Assembly: GCF_000374305.1 (NCBI RefSeq)
Contig: NZ_KB894103.1
Coordinates: forward strand, 1 to 64,000
Direction of reading: 5' to 3'
From: Actinomadura flavalba DSM 45200
GTDB taxonomy: Bacteria > Actinomycetota > Actinomycetes > Streptosporangiales > Streptosporangiaceae
DNA length: 64,000 nt
In this document: positions 42,665 through 50,791 of the stretch, piece by piece
Layout: each line of letters opens with the position of its first letter
How positions within the stretch are numbered: the first letter of the stretch is position 1
Program-made: the position numbers and the translations under genes
Notes under the pieces: generated by a model
The model's input: only the letters and a program-made list of their open reading frames with translations
The model's database searches: none
What the model was told of the DNA's origin: nothing

Positions 42665-42859
42665 TCACCGCTCGGTGGTGCGGCGGGCCTCCTTGCCGGC
42701 GTCCTTGATGCGCTCGCCGACCTGCTTGGCGCCGCCGGACACCCGGTCCTTCTTGCCCTCGGCCTCCAGGTACGGGTCGCCGGACTGGCGGCCGGCCCGC
42801 TCCTTGCCGCGGCCCTTGGCGCGCTGGGCGGTGTTCTTGATCTTGTCGAGGAGGCTCAT
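42665..42859 (-). CDS. CsbD-like small stress protein
   Basis: This 64-residue, highly charged, glycine-rich protein (NTAQRAKGRGKERAG, GGAKQVGERIKDAGKEA) has the lysine/glycine/aspartate pattern of the CsbD (UPF0337) family. These are general stress proteins without known enzymatic activity, probably largely disordered. GGGAGAG lies a few nt before the ATG. It follows the small gene at 42905 by 45 nt on the same strand and ends in the 23-bp stem terminator, so the two may be one stress operon. Confidence 0.82.
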   Translation of the reverse strand: MSLLDKIKNTAQRAKGRGKERAGRQSGDPYLEAEGKKDRVSGGAKQVGERIKDAGKEARRTTER

Positions 42860-42904
42860 CGTCTCTCTCCCTGTCTCGCGTGCGGCGGTCTGTCGCGGTG
42901 CGCC

Positions 42905-43099
42905 TCAGAGGGCGCCGGAGCGGAGATCGCGCCTGATCTTCGCGGCCTCGGTGTGGATCTGCACCTCGGTGTCCAGCAGCTTGGCCTCGGCCTTCTCGGT
43001 CCGCAGCCGGGCCCGCATCTCCCGCAGGCTCGGCGTCCGCCGGCGCTCGCTCCGCGCCGCTCGTCGCTCGGCCGACTTGCCCTTACCTCGCAGACGCAT
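42905..43099 (-). CDS. Small basic coiled-coil-like hypothetical protein
   Basis: The 64 residues are Arg/Lys-rich at the N-terminus (MRLRGKGKSAERRAARSERRR), followed by a long amphipathic helix (LREMRARLRTEKAEAKLL, TEVQIHTEAAKI) that could form a coiled coil. I recognise no family. GGAAGGAG lies 6 nt before ATG 43099, a near-perfect ribosome binding site, which supports expression. It lies upstream of the CsbD-like gene and divergent from moeZ. Confidence 0.75.
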   Translation of the reverse strand: MRLRGKGKSAERRAARSERRRTPSLREMRARLRTEKAEAKLLDTEVQIHTEAAKIRRDLRSGAL

Positions 43100-43278
43100 G
43101 TCCGCTCCTTCCGCTCGGCAGGCGGGGTGCCCCGCTTATGGCGGTTCATGCGCAGATGCCCTGTGACATGCGCGGACGGGGTTCGGGAATGCGACGGTTC
43201 GTGGGAAGGTTGTGCCGTGACAGGACGATGGAGTCCGCCCCCGTAATCGCCCCAAGCGCCAGCACAGGAGCCAGCACC

Positions 43279-44460
43279 GTGTCGTTGCCACCTCTGGTCG
43301 AGCCCGCAGCGGAGCTCACCCGCGACGAGGTCAATCGTTACTCGCGGCATCTGATCATCCCCGACGTCGGGATGTCCGGTCAGAAGCGCCTCAAGAACGC
43401 GCGCGTGCTGTGCGTCGGCGCGGGCGGCCTCGGCTCCCCCACCCTCATGTACCTCGCCGCCGCCGGTGTGGGCACGCTCGGCGTCATCGACTTCGACGTC
43501 GTCGACGAGTCCAACCTCCAGCGGCAGATCATCCACCGCCAGTCCACACTGGGCCTGCCCAAGGCCGAGTCGGCGGCGGCGACCGTCCGCGAGATCAACC
43601 CGCTGATCGACGTCGTCGTGCACAACACGGCGCTCGACCGCGACAACATCATGGACATCTTCGGTCAGTACGACCTGATCGTGGACGGCACCGACAACTT
43701 CGCCACGCGCTACATGGTCAACGACGCGGCCGTGCTGCTCGGCAAGCCGTACGTGTGGGGCTCCATCTACCGGTTCGACGGCCAGGCGTCGGTGTTCTGG
43801 GCCGAGCACGGCCCCTGCTACCGCTGCCTCTACCCCGAGCCCCCGCCGCCCGGCATGGTGCCGTCCTGCGCGGAGGGCGGCGTCCTCGGCGTGCTGTGCG
43901 CGTCGATCGGCTCCATCCAGACGAACGAGGCCATCAAGCTGCTCGCGGGCATCGGCGAGCCCCTGGTCGGGCGGCTGATGATCTACGACGCCCTGGAGAT
44001 GACGTACCGCTCGGTGAAGATCCGCAAGGACCCCGAGTGCCCGCTGTGCGGCAAGAACCCCACGCAGACAGAGCTCCTGGAGGACTACGAGGCGTTCTGC
44101 GGCGCCGTCTCCGAGGAGGCCACCGAGGCCGCCAAGGACGCGACGATCTCCGTCCGCGACCTCAAGTCCATGCAGGACGCGGGCGACGACATCTTCCTGG
44201 TGGACGTCCGCGAGCCCAACGAGTACGAGATCGTGTCGATCCCCGGCGCGACGCTCATCCCCAAGGGCGACTTCCTCAACGGCAGCGCCCTGGAGCGCCT
44301 CCCGCAGGACCGCAAGATCGTCCTGCACTGCAAGTCGGGCGTCCGCTCCGCCGAGGCCCTGGCCGTCGTCAAGAACGCCGGCTTCGCCGACGCCGTCCAC
44401 GTAGGCGGCGGCGTCCTGGCCTGGGTCAACCAAATCGACCCGTCCCAGCCTTCCTACTGA
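43279..44460 (+). CDS. moeZ: MoeZ: adenylyltransferase/sulfurtransferase (MoeB-rhodanese)
   Basis: This 393-residue protein has an E1-like ThiF/MoeB domain (GAGGLGS at 47-53, TDNFATRYM, CYRC and CPLC zinc pairs, VPSCAEGG). A rhodanese domain (LVDVREPNEYEI, active Cys in LHCKSGVRSA) follows. MoeZ adenylates and thiocarboxylates small sulfur carriers such as MoaD and CysO. GTG 43279 has GGAG 8 nt upstream and gives the family start SLPPLVEPA; ATG 43228 is a weaker choice. It corresponds to Rv3206c and may act with the MoaE at 1.3 kb. A strong terminator follows. Confidence 0.95.
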   Translation: MSLPPLVEPAAELTRDEVNRYSRHLIIPDVGMSGQKRLKNARVLCVGAGGLGSPTLMYLAAAGVGTLGVIDFDVVDESNLQRQIIHRQSTLGLPKAESAAATVREINPLIDVVVHNTALDRDNIMDIFGQYDLIVDGTDNFATRYMVNDAAVLLGKPYVWGSIYRFDGQASVFWAEHGPCYRCLYPEPPPPGMVPSCAEGGVLGVLCASIGSIQTNEAIKLLAGIGEPLVGRLMIYDALEMTYRSVKIRKDPECPLCGKNPTQTELLEDYEAFCGAVSEEATEAAKDATISVRDLKSMQDAGDDIFLVDVREPNEYEIVSIPGATLIPKGDFLNGSALERLPQDRKIVLHCKSGVRSAEALAVVKNAGFADAVHVGGGVLAWVNQIDPSQPSY

Positions 44461-44469
44461 CCCAAACCC

Positions 44470-44502
44470 GAGAGCCCCGGCCCCGCAAGGGCCGGGGCTC
44501 TC
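44470..44502 (+). terminator. Terminator after moeZ
   Basis: A 14-bp perfect stem (GAGAGCCCCGGCCC, 44470-44483, with 44489-44502) and CGCAA loop lies 9 nt after the moeZ stop. Confidence 0.85.
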
Positions 44503-44570
44503 GCACGCCCGCACCCGCCGCTTGCGGCGAACGGCTTCGCGGCCCGGCGGTCTCTGCATAATCTGGCAAC

Positions 44571-46712
44571 GTGGAGAAGACGCCCCCGCCTCCGCCCGCC
44601 TATATCGACCATCTGCGCTCGCTCCCCGACCGGGCGCTCGTCGCCCTGCTCGCCGAGCACTGGCTGCTGTGCTCGCCGCCCGTCCCACAGACGTTCCCCA
44701 GGCTGGCCGCCGAAATGGTCCGTCTCGGGCTCAGCTTCGGGAGTGAACCGCGCCTCAACCGGTTCGAACTGGAGGTTCGCGACTGCCTGCGCATTCTCGG
44801 GCCACGCGGCGTACCGCGTGGCGAACTCGCGGCGGAGCTCGGGCCCACCTGCGACCGGCGGGCGCTGAACGAGGTGATCGGCCGTCTTCTCGGCTCGGGG
44901 CTGGCCTGGGAGGACGCCGACGGCGTGCACCTGCTCGACGTCCACGCCGACCCTACGATCCAGGACCGCAAGATGGCCGGACTGGGCCGTCCGGTAAGGG
45001 CCCTACTGGCCGTACAACCGCGCGAGCGGCTCGACAGGATCGCCCGCGCCCAAGGTCTGCACGGGGAAGATCCGGTGGACGCGATCGCCATCGCGTTCAC
45101 CGACGCCGATGCGGTGCGCCGTCTGGTGGCCGCGCTGGATCCTCGCGCGCGGAAACTGGTGGAGGTCTTGGCCACGACGGAAGCACAGTCCTCGTGCTGG
45201 CTCCACGGTGACGAGTTCTCGAACTACGGCAAGGAGGCGCTGTTCGACCAGGTAGACGGCCGCGATGCCCGTTCACTCGTCGATGAACTGGCCGACCGGG
45301 CGTTGCTGCTGCCCGTACCCGGCTCCGGGGAAAAAGTCGCCGACTTCGGCGCGCGCTTGCTGAACGTGGAACTCCCTCGTGAGGTGGGTCTGGCGTTGCG
45401 TGGGCCGTCCCCCTACGGTCGGCTGCATCCGCGCGCGCCCGCGCTGGACGCGGTGGACGTCGGCGTGGGGATCGTGGATCGAGCCGGCGCCGCCGAAGTC
45501 CTCGCGACGCTGGAGACGACCGCCCGGTTGCTGGCGGTGTGCGGGTCTGACCCACCTACCAACCGGAGGTGGCGCCGCCGACCGCACGATCGGGAGCCCA
45601 TCCCGTCCGCTGGCATCGACGAACGGGAACTGGACCGTCTCGCCGCGGCCACCGGTATCGACACGGGTGTCCTGCCACTGCTCTTGGAGGTATGCGCCGA
45701 GGCCGGTCTGCTGACGTTGACACCCGACGAGGAGATGTGGCTGCCCACACCCGCGCACGAGACGTGGCTGAGTGACCGTCCGTCGGCCCGCTGGACCATG
45801 CTGGCGCGAACGTGGATCGACATGCGTCGCTCGACGCACCACAGCACCGCCGCCGATGACGAGGGGCCGGTCCTGGGTCCCGTTCGCAGCACTGATCCCG
45901 GCGAACGGCGGGCTCTGCTGGGCGTGCTCGCCGAACTGCTGCCCGGCCACGCGGCAGCGCCCGGCCGCGTCGTCGCGCTCCTGGACTGGCGCAACACCTG
46001 CTATCGCTACGACGCCCCGGCCCGTGTCCTGCAAGCCGCTCAAGAAGCCGCCGCGCTGGGGCTCATCGGCCGGGATGCCCTGACCTCCTACGCACGCGGG
46101 CTGCTGAGCGGCGATACCGACCTGCGCGCACTCGACCGCCTGCTTCCCGCCATCGTGCGCCCCCCACGACGGGAACCGCGCACGGCCGCCGCGCTCGCCG
46201 ATCTGCGGGAGCGGCGTGTCCATGCCTCGCGGTACGCGGTGCCGGAACCGGAGAGCAGACGGTACCGGCCGGAGCCACGGTGGGAGCCGGACGACGCCGA
46301 ACGTGCGCTGATCGTGCACGCCTGGCGTCAGGCCGACCGCCACCCGAACCCGCCGGCTCGGGAACCGCACAAGATCGCCGTGCTGCGCGCGGCGGCGGCC
46401 GAGCTGTCAAACGGGAACGTCCGCAGACTCGACGTTCGTGATCCACGCGGCCGGTCCTGGACGACACTCGCCGAGATCATCCTGGTCACCGGTGGCGTCG
46501 TGCTGGCCATCGAGTTGATCGACGGACTGTCCTTCACCATGCCCACGACATGGATCACCCGGGTGAGCGAAGTGCCACACGAGGAATATCGCAGGTACGC
46601 GGCGTATCGCGCCTTTCCCGCCAAGCCCGTCCCTGATCCTCGACGGCCCGTGTCCTTCTGGGACGTCGATCTGGCGGAGGTTTGGCATCCGTCCCAGAGC
46701 GCGCAGCCATGA
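44571..46712 (+). CDS. Large protein of unknown function (helicase-associated-like N-terminus)
   Basis: This 713-residue protein has no helicase motifs. The opening (IDHLRSLPDRALVALLAEH) and the winged-helix-like segment around 75-115 (LRILGPRGVPRGELAAELG) recall actinobacterial proteins with an XPB/Ssl2 helicase-associated domain. The C-terminal 150 residues (EPHKIAVLRAAAAELSNG, FTMPTTWITRVSEVPHEEYRRY) match nothing I know. Codon third positions are less uniformly G/C than in the neighbours, hinting at different ancestry. GTG 44571 follows TAATCT by 6 nt, so the mRNA is probably leaderless. A DNA-binding role is plausible, not shown. Confidence 0.75.
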   Translation: MEKTPPPPPAYIDHLRSLPDRALVALLAEHWLLCSPPVPQTFPRLAAEMVRLGLSFGSEPRLNRFELEVRDCLRILGPRGVPRGELAAELGPTCDRRALNEVIGRLLGSGLAWEDADGVHLLDVHADPTIQDRKMAGLGRPVRALLAVQPRERLDRIARAQGLHGEDPVDAIAIAFTDADAVRRLVAALDPRARKLVEVLATTEAQSSCWLHGDEFSNYGKEALFDQVDGRDARSLVDELADRALLLPVPGSGEKVADFGARLLNVELPREVGLALRGPSPYGRLHPRAPALDAVDVGVGIVDRAGAAEVLATLETTARLLAVCGSDPPTNRRWRRRPHDREPIPSAGIDERELDRLAAATGIDTGVLPLLLEVCAEAGLLTLTPDEEMWLPTPAHETWLSDRPSARWTMLARTWIDMRRSTHHSTAADDEGPVLGPVRSTDPGERRALLGVLAELLPGHAAAPGRVVALLDWRNTCYRYDAPARVLQAAQEAAALGLIGRDALTSYARGLLSGDTDLRALDRLLPAIVRPPRREPRTAAALADLRERRVHASRYAVPEPESRRYRPEPRWEPDDAERALIVHAWRQADRHPNPPAREPHKIAVLRAAAAELSNGNVRRLDVRDPRGRSWTTLAEIILVTGGVVLAIELIDGLSFTMPTTWITRVSEVPHEEYRRYAAYRAFPAKPVPDPRRPVSFWDVDLAEVWHPSQSAQP

Positions 46713-46717
46713 TCTAC

Positions 46718-46747
46718 CGGGCGGGCTCTAGTCGGCGGTCCCGCCCG
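46718..46747. terminator. Convergent hairpin between 44571 gene and 46728 gene
   Basis: CGGGCGGG (46718-46725) pairs with CCCGCCCG (46740-46747) across 14 nt. It spans the gap between two convergent genes and includes the stop of the right-hand one. Confidence 0.5.
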
Positions 46748-47066
46748 TGAAGAGTCGGACGTAGTCCGTGAGACGCCCGGCGCCCCTGCCCACCAGCACG
46801 ACCTTTACGGTGAGGCCCGGGTCGGCTTGGACCAGCGGTCTCTCGTAGAACCACAGCCCGTCGACCCGCAACGCGACCGGCTCCGGCGTACCGACCGCCA
46901 GATTCCCGGCGACGCGGATCTCGGGGGCCACCGCCGTGAAGACCGTGCCCACGGAGAACACCCCGTCGAGCCCCCGCATGATGCATACAGCCCTCTCCCC
47001 CGCTTGCTCGCGGACTTCGAGCATCTGTACGACGACCGGCTCGGGTGCGTGGTGGCGGGCGGTCAC
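46728..47066 (-). CDS. Hypothetical beta-rich protein coupled to TetR gene
   Basis: This 112-residue protein seems beta-strand rich (CIMRGLDGVFSVGTVF, VALRVDGLWFYERP, LTVKVVLVGRGAG). The VxVGTVF and G-rich strands give a small barrel-like impression, but I cannot name a family. GTG 47066 overlaps the TetR stop as GTGA, giving strong evidence for coupling and for this start; ATG 47024 is an internal alternative. It is thus cotranscribed with the TetR regulator of the MMPL exporter. Confidence 0.65.
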   Translation of the reverse strand: MTARHHAPEPVVVQMLEVREQAGERAVCIMRGLDGVFSVGTVFTAVAPEIRVAGNLAVGTPEPVALRVDGLWFYERPLVQADPGLTVKVVLVGRGAGRLTDYVRLFTGGTAD

Positions 47067-47779
47067 GGCGTTTCGGGGTGGTAGGTGAGGTGGAGGCGGG
47101 GGGCTACGTCCTGGAGCATGAGTTCGAACATGGGGGACGGGTCTTGGAGGGCGAAGTCCAGGTGGCCGAAGACCTCCAGGCTCACGGCGCCCTCCAGGCG
47201 GGCCCAGCATTCCAGGAAGAGTTGGAGGAGGCCCAGGGGGACGTCGGTCAGGGCCACGCGGGTTCGGTACTCGGTGAGCTGGTCGCGGAGGGACGGGGTG
47301 ATCTCGTCGTCGGACGGGATCGGGAACGGGGCCTTGGACCACAGTTCCAGGAAGAGTTCCAGGAAGACCCAGCCGAACCGCCGGCCCTGCTCGGTGGCCG
47401 CGTCGGGTTCGTCGGGGCGGCCCAGCGGCGGTAGCGGGGCGCCGTAGACGAGCGTGAACTCCTGCGGGTGGGCGAGGCTCCAGCGGCGGAACTCGCGGGA
47501 GACCGTGAGGAACTTGGCGCTCATGTCCGGGTCGGGGAGCGCGTGCATCGCGTCGACCATCGCCGCCGTCACCTCGGTCAGCAGCTCCCCCACCAGGTGC
47601 CGGACGAGTTCCGCGTGGCTGGCGAAGTAGCGGTACAGGCCCGGCGCCGTCATGCCCATCTCGCGGGCGATGGCGCGCAGCGTGACGGCCGACGGCCCCT
47701 GCTCGACCAGGATGCGGCGGGCCGTGCGGGTGATCTCCTCGACGGTCGCGGCGCGGCGGCGGTCGCGACGGGTGTCCAT
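47063..47779 (-). CDS. TetR-family repressor of the MMPL exporter
   Basis: This 238-residue regulator has an N-terminal TetR helix-turn-helix (VTLRAIAREMGMTAPGLYRYFASHAELVRHL, written here as two overlapping helices within residues 34-66). The ligand domain resembles the WHG type (C-terminal TetR_C_33-like). ATG 47779 has AAGGA 7 nt upstream. It is divergent from the MMPL gene, with a large palindrome between them, so it most likely represses both itself and the exporter until a lipophilic ligand binds. Confidence 0.92.
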   Translation of the reverse strand: MDTRRDRRRAATVEEITRTARRILVEQGPSAVTLRAIAREMGMTAPGLYRYFASHAELVRHLVGELLTEVTAAMVDAMHALPDPDMSAKFLTVSREFRRWSLAHPQEFTLVYGAPLPPLGRPDEPDAATEQGRRFGWVFLELFLELWSKAPFPIPSDDEITPSLRDQLTEYRTRVALTDVPLGLLQLFLECWARLEGAVSLEVFGHLDFALQDPSPMFELMLQDVAPRLHLTYHPETP

Positions 47780-47824
47780 GCGGCGTCCTTTCGGAGGCTT
47801 GACGAACCGGGGCGGCTCATGCGA

Positions 47825-47858
47825 GGTTAACACCGTTCACGAGTTAACGGTGTTAACC
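47825..47858. promoter_or_regulatory. TetR operator between tetR and MMPL genes
   Basis: GGTTAACACCGTT (47825-47837) and AACGGTGTTAACC (47846-47858) are a perfect 13-bp inverted repeat with an 8-nt spacer. Half-site GTTAAC occurs three times. It lies in the 110-nt divergent gap, 45 nt from tetR and 31 nt from the MMPL start, where it can cover both promoters. It is AT-rich compared with its surroundings. Confidence 0.88.
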
Positions 47859-47889
47859 AAAACGAACAGCATTCACGAAAGGTCCCCCC

Positions 47890-50058
47890 ATGCTGGAGTC
47901 CTGGGGGCGGCTGCTGCACCGGCGCCGCCGCCCCGTCCTCGTCCTCTCCGCCCTCGCGCTGGTCGTCGCCGCCCTCTGGGGCACCGGCGTCTTCGGCGCC
48001 CTCACCTCCGCCGGCGGCTTCGACACCCCCGGCAGCGAGAGCGACCGCGCCACGGCGCTCGCCGAACGCCACCTCGGCCGGAACCAGGTCGACGTCATCG
48101 CCCTGTACACGGCCCCGGACGGCACGACGATCGACGACCCGAAGGTCCGCGCCGCCGTCACCGGCGCGCTGGCCGGGCTGCCGCGCGACAAGGTCGCCGG
48201 CGTCGCCACGTTCTGGTCCACCGGCTCCCCGGCGTTCGTCAGCGGCGACCGCACCGCCACCTACGCCGCGATCCGCCTCGCGGGCGCCGACGACCAGGCC
48301 CGCTCCGACCACTACGCCGACCTGCGCGACCGGCTCGAACGCGCCGACGGCGGCGTGCGCGTCGCGCTCGGCGGCCAGGTCGCCACGCAGACGGCGGTGA
48401 ACGACCGCGTCGGGTCCGACATCGCGCGCGCCGAGATGCTGTCGCTGCCGATCCTGCTCGTGCTGCTGGTGCTGATCTTCCGGGGGCTGATCGCGGCGGC
48501 GCTGCCGCTGGTCGTCGGCGGCGTCGCGATCCTCGGCTCGTTCACCGCGCTGCACCTGCTGACGCTCGTCACCGACGTCTCGGTCTTCGCGATCAACATC
48601 ACGACGTTCCTCGGCCTCGGCCTGGCGATCGACTACGGCCTGTTCATCGTGTCCCGGTTCCGCGAGGAGCTGGACGGCCCCGGCGGCACCTCCGGCGCGC
48701 TCGCCCGGACGATGGCGACGGCGGGACGCACCGTCCTGGTGTCCGGCGTGACGGTCGCGGTGTCGCTCGCCGGGCTCGTCCTGTTCCCGCAGATGTTCCT
48801 GCGCTCGATGGGCTTCGGCGGCGTGGCCACCGTGCTGGTCTGCATGCTCGGCGCGCTGACCGTGCTGCCCGCGCTGCTGGCCGTCCTCGGCCCGCGCGTC
48901 AACGCGCTGAGCCTGCGCCGCCGTCCCGCGCCGGTCACCGACCGGTGGGCGCGGGCGGCCCGCGCGGTCATGCGCCGCCCGGTCGCCGTGCTGGTCGGCC
49001 TCACCGCCGTGCTGCTGATCATGGCGGCGCCGCTGCTGCGGCTGACGTGGGGCGAGGTGGACGCGCGCGTCCTGCCCGACGGCACGCAGGCGCGCGTGGT
49101 CGCCGAGCGGCTGGAGACCGGGTTCACCACGACGACGGCCCCCATCACCGTCGTGCTGACCGGGCTGCGCGGCCCGCAGGAGGCGACGGCGTTCGCGCGG
49201 AGCGCGGCGGACCTCGACGGCGTCACCGAGGCGAACGTCGTCCGGTCGCGGGGCGGCGCGGCGGAGGTCGCGGTCGGCTACGACGGCGACACCTACGCGC
49301 CCGCCACGCGCGCGCTCGTCGACGACGTCCGCGCGCTGCCCACCCCGCCGGGCGCGCACGCCGCCGTCGGCGGTTCCACCGCGATGCTCACCGACACGCT
49401 GACCGGCATCGGGGAGCGGCTGCCGTGGCTGGCGCTGACGATCGGGCTGGCGACGTTCGTGCTGCTGTTCCTGGCGTTCGGGAGCGTGGTGCTGCCGCTC
49501 AAGGCGATGACGATGACGGCGCTGTCGCTGGCGGCGACGTTCGGCGTCCTGGTGCTGATCTTCCAGGAGGGCTGGGGCGCGGGCGTGCTCGGCTTCACCG
49601 CGACCGGCGCGCTCGCGCCCGCGATGCCGATCCTCATGCTGGCGATGCTGTTCGGCCTGACGATGGACTACGAGGTGTTCCTGTTGTCGCGCGTCCGGGA
49701 GCGCTACGACGCGACGGGCGACAACGCGGCGTCAGTGGCGTCGGGCATTCAGCACACGGGCCGCATCATCACCGGCGCGGCGGTGCTGTTCATCGTGGTG
49801 ATGGGCGCGTTCGCGACGTCGGGCATCACGTTCATCAAGATGACCGGTATCGGGATGGTCCTGGCGATCGCGCTGGACGCGACGATCGTCCGGCTCCTGC
49901 TGGTCCCGGCGGCGATGCGGCTGATGGGGCGGTTCAACTGGTGGGCGCCCGGCCCGCTGGCCCGCCTCTACCGGCGGTACGGCATCAAGGAGGAACCGGC
50001 CGCTCCCGCTCAGACGGGGACCGAGAGCACGTTCAGCACGGACCGTGTGTCGGTGTGA
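47890..50058 (+). CDS. MMPL-family RND exporter
   Basis: This 722-residue protein has the MMPL layout: helix 1 (about 17-38), an extracytoplasmic loop (residues 40-175), a five- to six-helix block (about 178-330), a second loop (about 395-500) and a second helix block (about 505-670). The proton-relay type signature is GLGLAIDYGLFIVSRFREE in block one and FGLTMDYEVFLLSRVRERY in block two. MMPL pumps export lipids, siderophores or drugs. AAAGGT lies 8 nt before the ATG. It is controlled by the adjacent TetR; the cargo is unknown. Confidence 0.93.
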   Translation: MLESWGRLLHRRRRPVLVLSALALVVAALWGTGVFGALTSAGGFDTPGSESDRATALAERHLGRNQVDVIALYTAPDGTTIDDPKVRAAVTGALAGLPRDKVAGVATFWSTGSPAFVSGDRTATYAAIRLAGADDQARSDHYADLRDRLERADGGVRVALGGQVATQTAVNDRVGSDIARAEMLSLPILLVLLVLIFRGLIAAALPLVVGGVAILGSFTALHLLTLVTDVSVFAINITTFLGLGLAIDYGLFIVSRFREELDGPGGTSGALARTMATAGRTVLVSGVTVAVSLAGLVLFPQMFLRSMGFGGVATVLVCMLGALTVLPALLAVLGPRVNALSLRRRPAPVTDRWARAARAVMRRPVAVLVGLTAVLLIMAAPLLRLTWGEVDARVLPDGTQARVVAERLETGFTTTTAPITVVLTGLRGPQEATAFARSAADLDGVTEANVVRSRGGAAEVAVGYDGDTYAPATRALVDDVRALPTPPGAHAAVGGSTAMLTDTLTGIGERLPWLALTIGLATFVLLFLAFGSVVLPLKAMTMTALSLAATFGVLVLIFQEGWGAGVLGFTATGALAPAMPILMLAMLFGLTMDYEVFLLSRVRERYDATGDNAASVASGIQHTGRIITGAAVLFIVVMGAFATSGITFIKMTGIGMVLAIALDATIVRLLLVPAAMRLMGRFNWWAPGPLARLYRRYGIKEEPAAPAQTGTESTFSTDRVSV

Positions 50059-50107
50059 CATCACGGAAAGTGCTTGTGATCTGCGCGGACCCACCCGGAG
50101 ACTGAGG

Positions 50108-50160
50108 GGTGATGACTCCGTGGCGGCGCGGTGCGGAGGGCCCGTGCCGCCACGGTCACC
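50108..50160 (+). terminator. Candidate terminator after MMPL gene
   Basis: CCGTGGCGGC (50118-50127) pairs with GCCGCCACGG (50146-50155), with an outer GGTGA/TCACC pair (50108-50112/50156-50160). It lies about 50 nt after the MMPL stop and before the SodC-like gene. The 18-nt loop makes it less typical. Confidence 0.5.
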
Positions 50161-50254
50161 CGGGCGGGACCGCCGTGAATCGCCCGAGTCGGGGAAGCCG
50201 GGTTCCGGCGCCGCGCGGCGGCATGATCGAACCCACGCCACTTCAGGGGGAACC

Positions 50255-50770
50255 ATGTCGCCGACCAGCAGGGCCGTCGTGTCCGCCGCCGTGCTCGGGG
50301 CCGCGCTCGCCGTCCCGGCCGCCGCCTCCGCCGCGCCCGGCCTGGACGTCCGGGGCCCGACGTTCGTCCACGACGCCGCCTACGCCCGGGCCACGACCCG
50401 CGTCACGACGACGACGCTCCCGCACGACGTCGGCACCGTCCGCCTGGAGGTGACGGGCTTCCCGGAGTCGGCGGCGGGCCGCCGCTTCGGCGCCCACGTG
50501 CACACCGGGCGCTGCGGCGAGGACCCGGCCGCCTCCGGCCCGCACTACCGGAACCCGGCCCTCCCGGAGGACGTCCCGCTCGCGGCGCGGGAGATCTGGC
50601 TGGACCTGACGATCCGCGCGGACGGCAGCGGCTCCGCCGACACCTACGTCCCGTGGACGATCGCCCAGGGCGCGGCCAACTCCGTCGTGGTGCACGAGCG
50701 CGGCACCGACCACCACACCGGCGACGCGGGCGCCCGCCTGCTCTGCACCACCGTCCCGTTCGGTTCCTGA
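50255..50770 (+). CDS. Secreted Cu/Zn superoxide dismutase-like protein
   Basis: This 171-residue protein has a signal peptide (AVVSAAVLGAALAVPAAASA). The SOD-like core includes GAHVHTGRCG with two metal His, ASGPHYRN with a third, SVVVHERGTDHH and GDAGARLLC. One disulfide pair (Cys in GRCG and LLC) is kept as in SodC. The final electrostatic loop is short, so activity is uncertain. GGGGG precedes the ATG. It would act outside the membrane against superoxide. It lies alone between the MMPL and the convergent Ku gene. Confidence 0.8.
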   Translation: MSPTSRAVVSAAVLGAALAVPAAASAAPGLDVRGPTFVHDAAYARATTRVTTTTLPHDVGTVRLEVTGFPESAAGRRFGAHVHTGRCGEDPAASGPHYRNPALPEDVPLAAREIWLDLTIRADGSGSADTYVPWTIAQGAANSVVVHERGTDHHTGDAGARLLCTTVPFGS

Positions 50771-50791
50771 CCGGCGCGCGGAACCCCGGCG

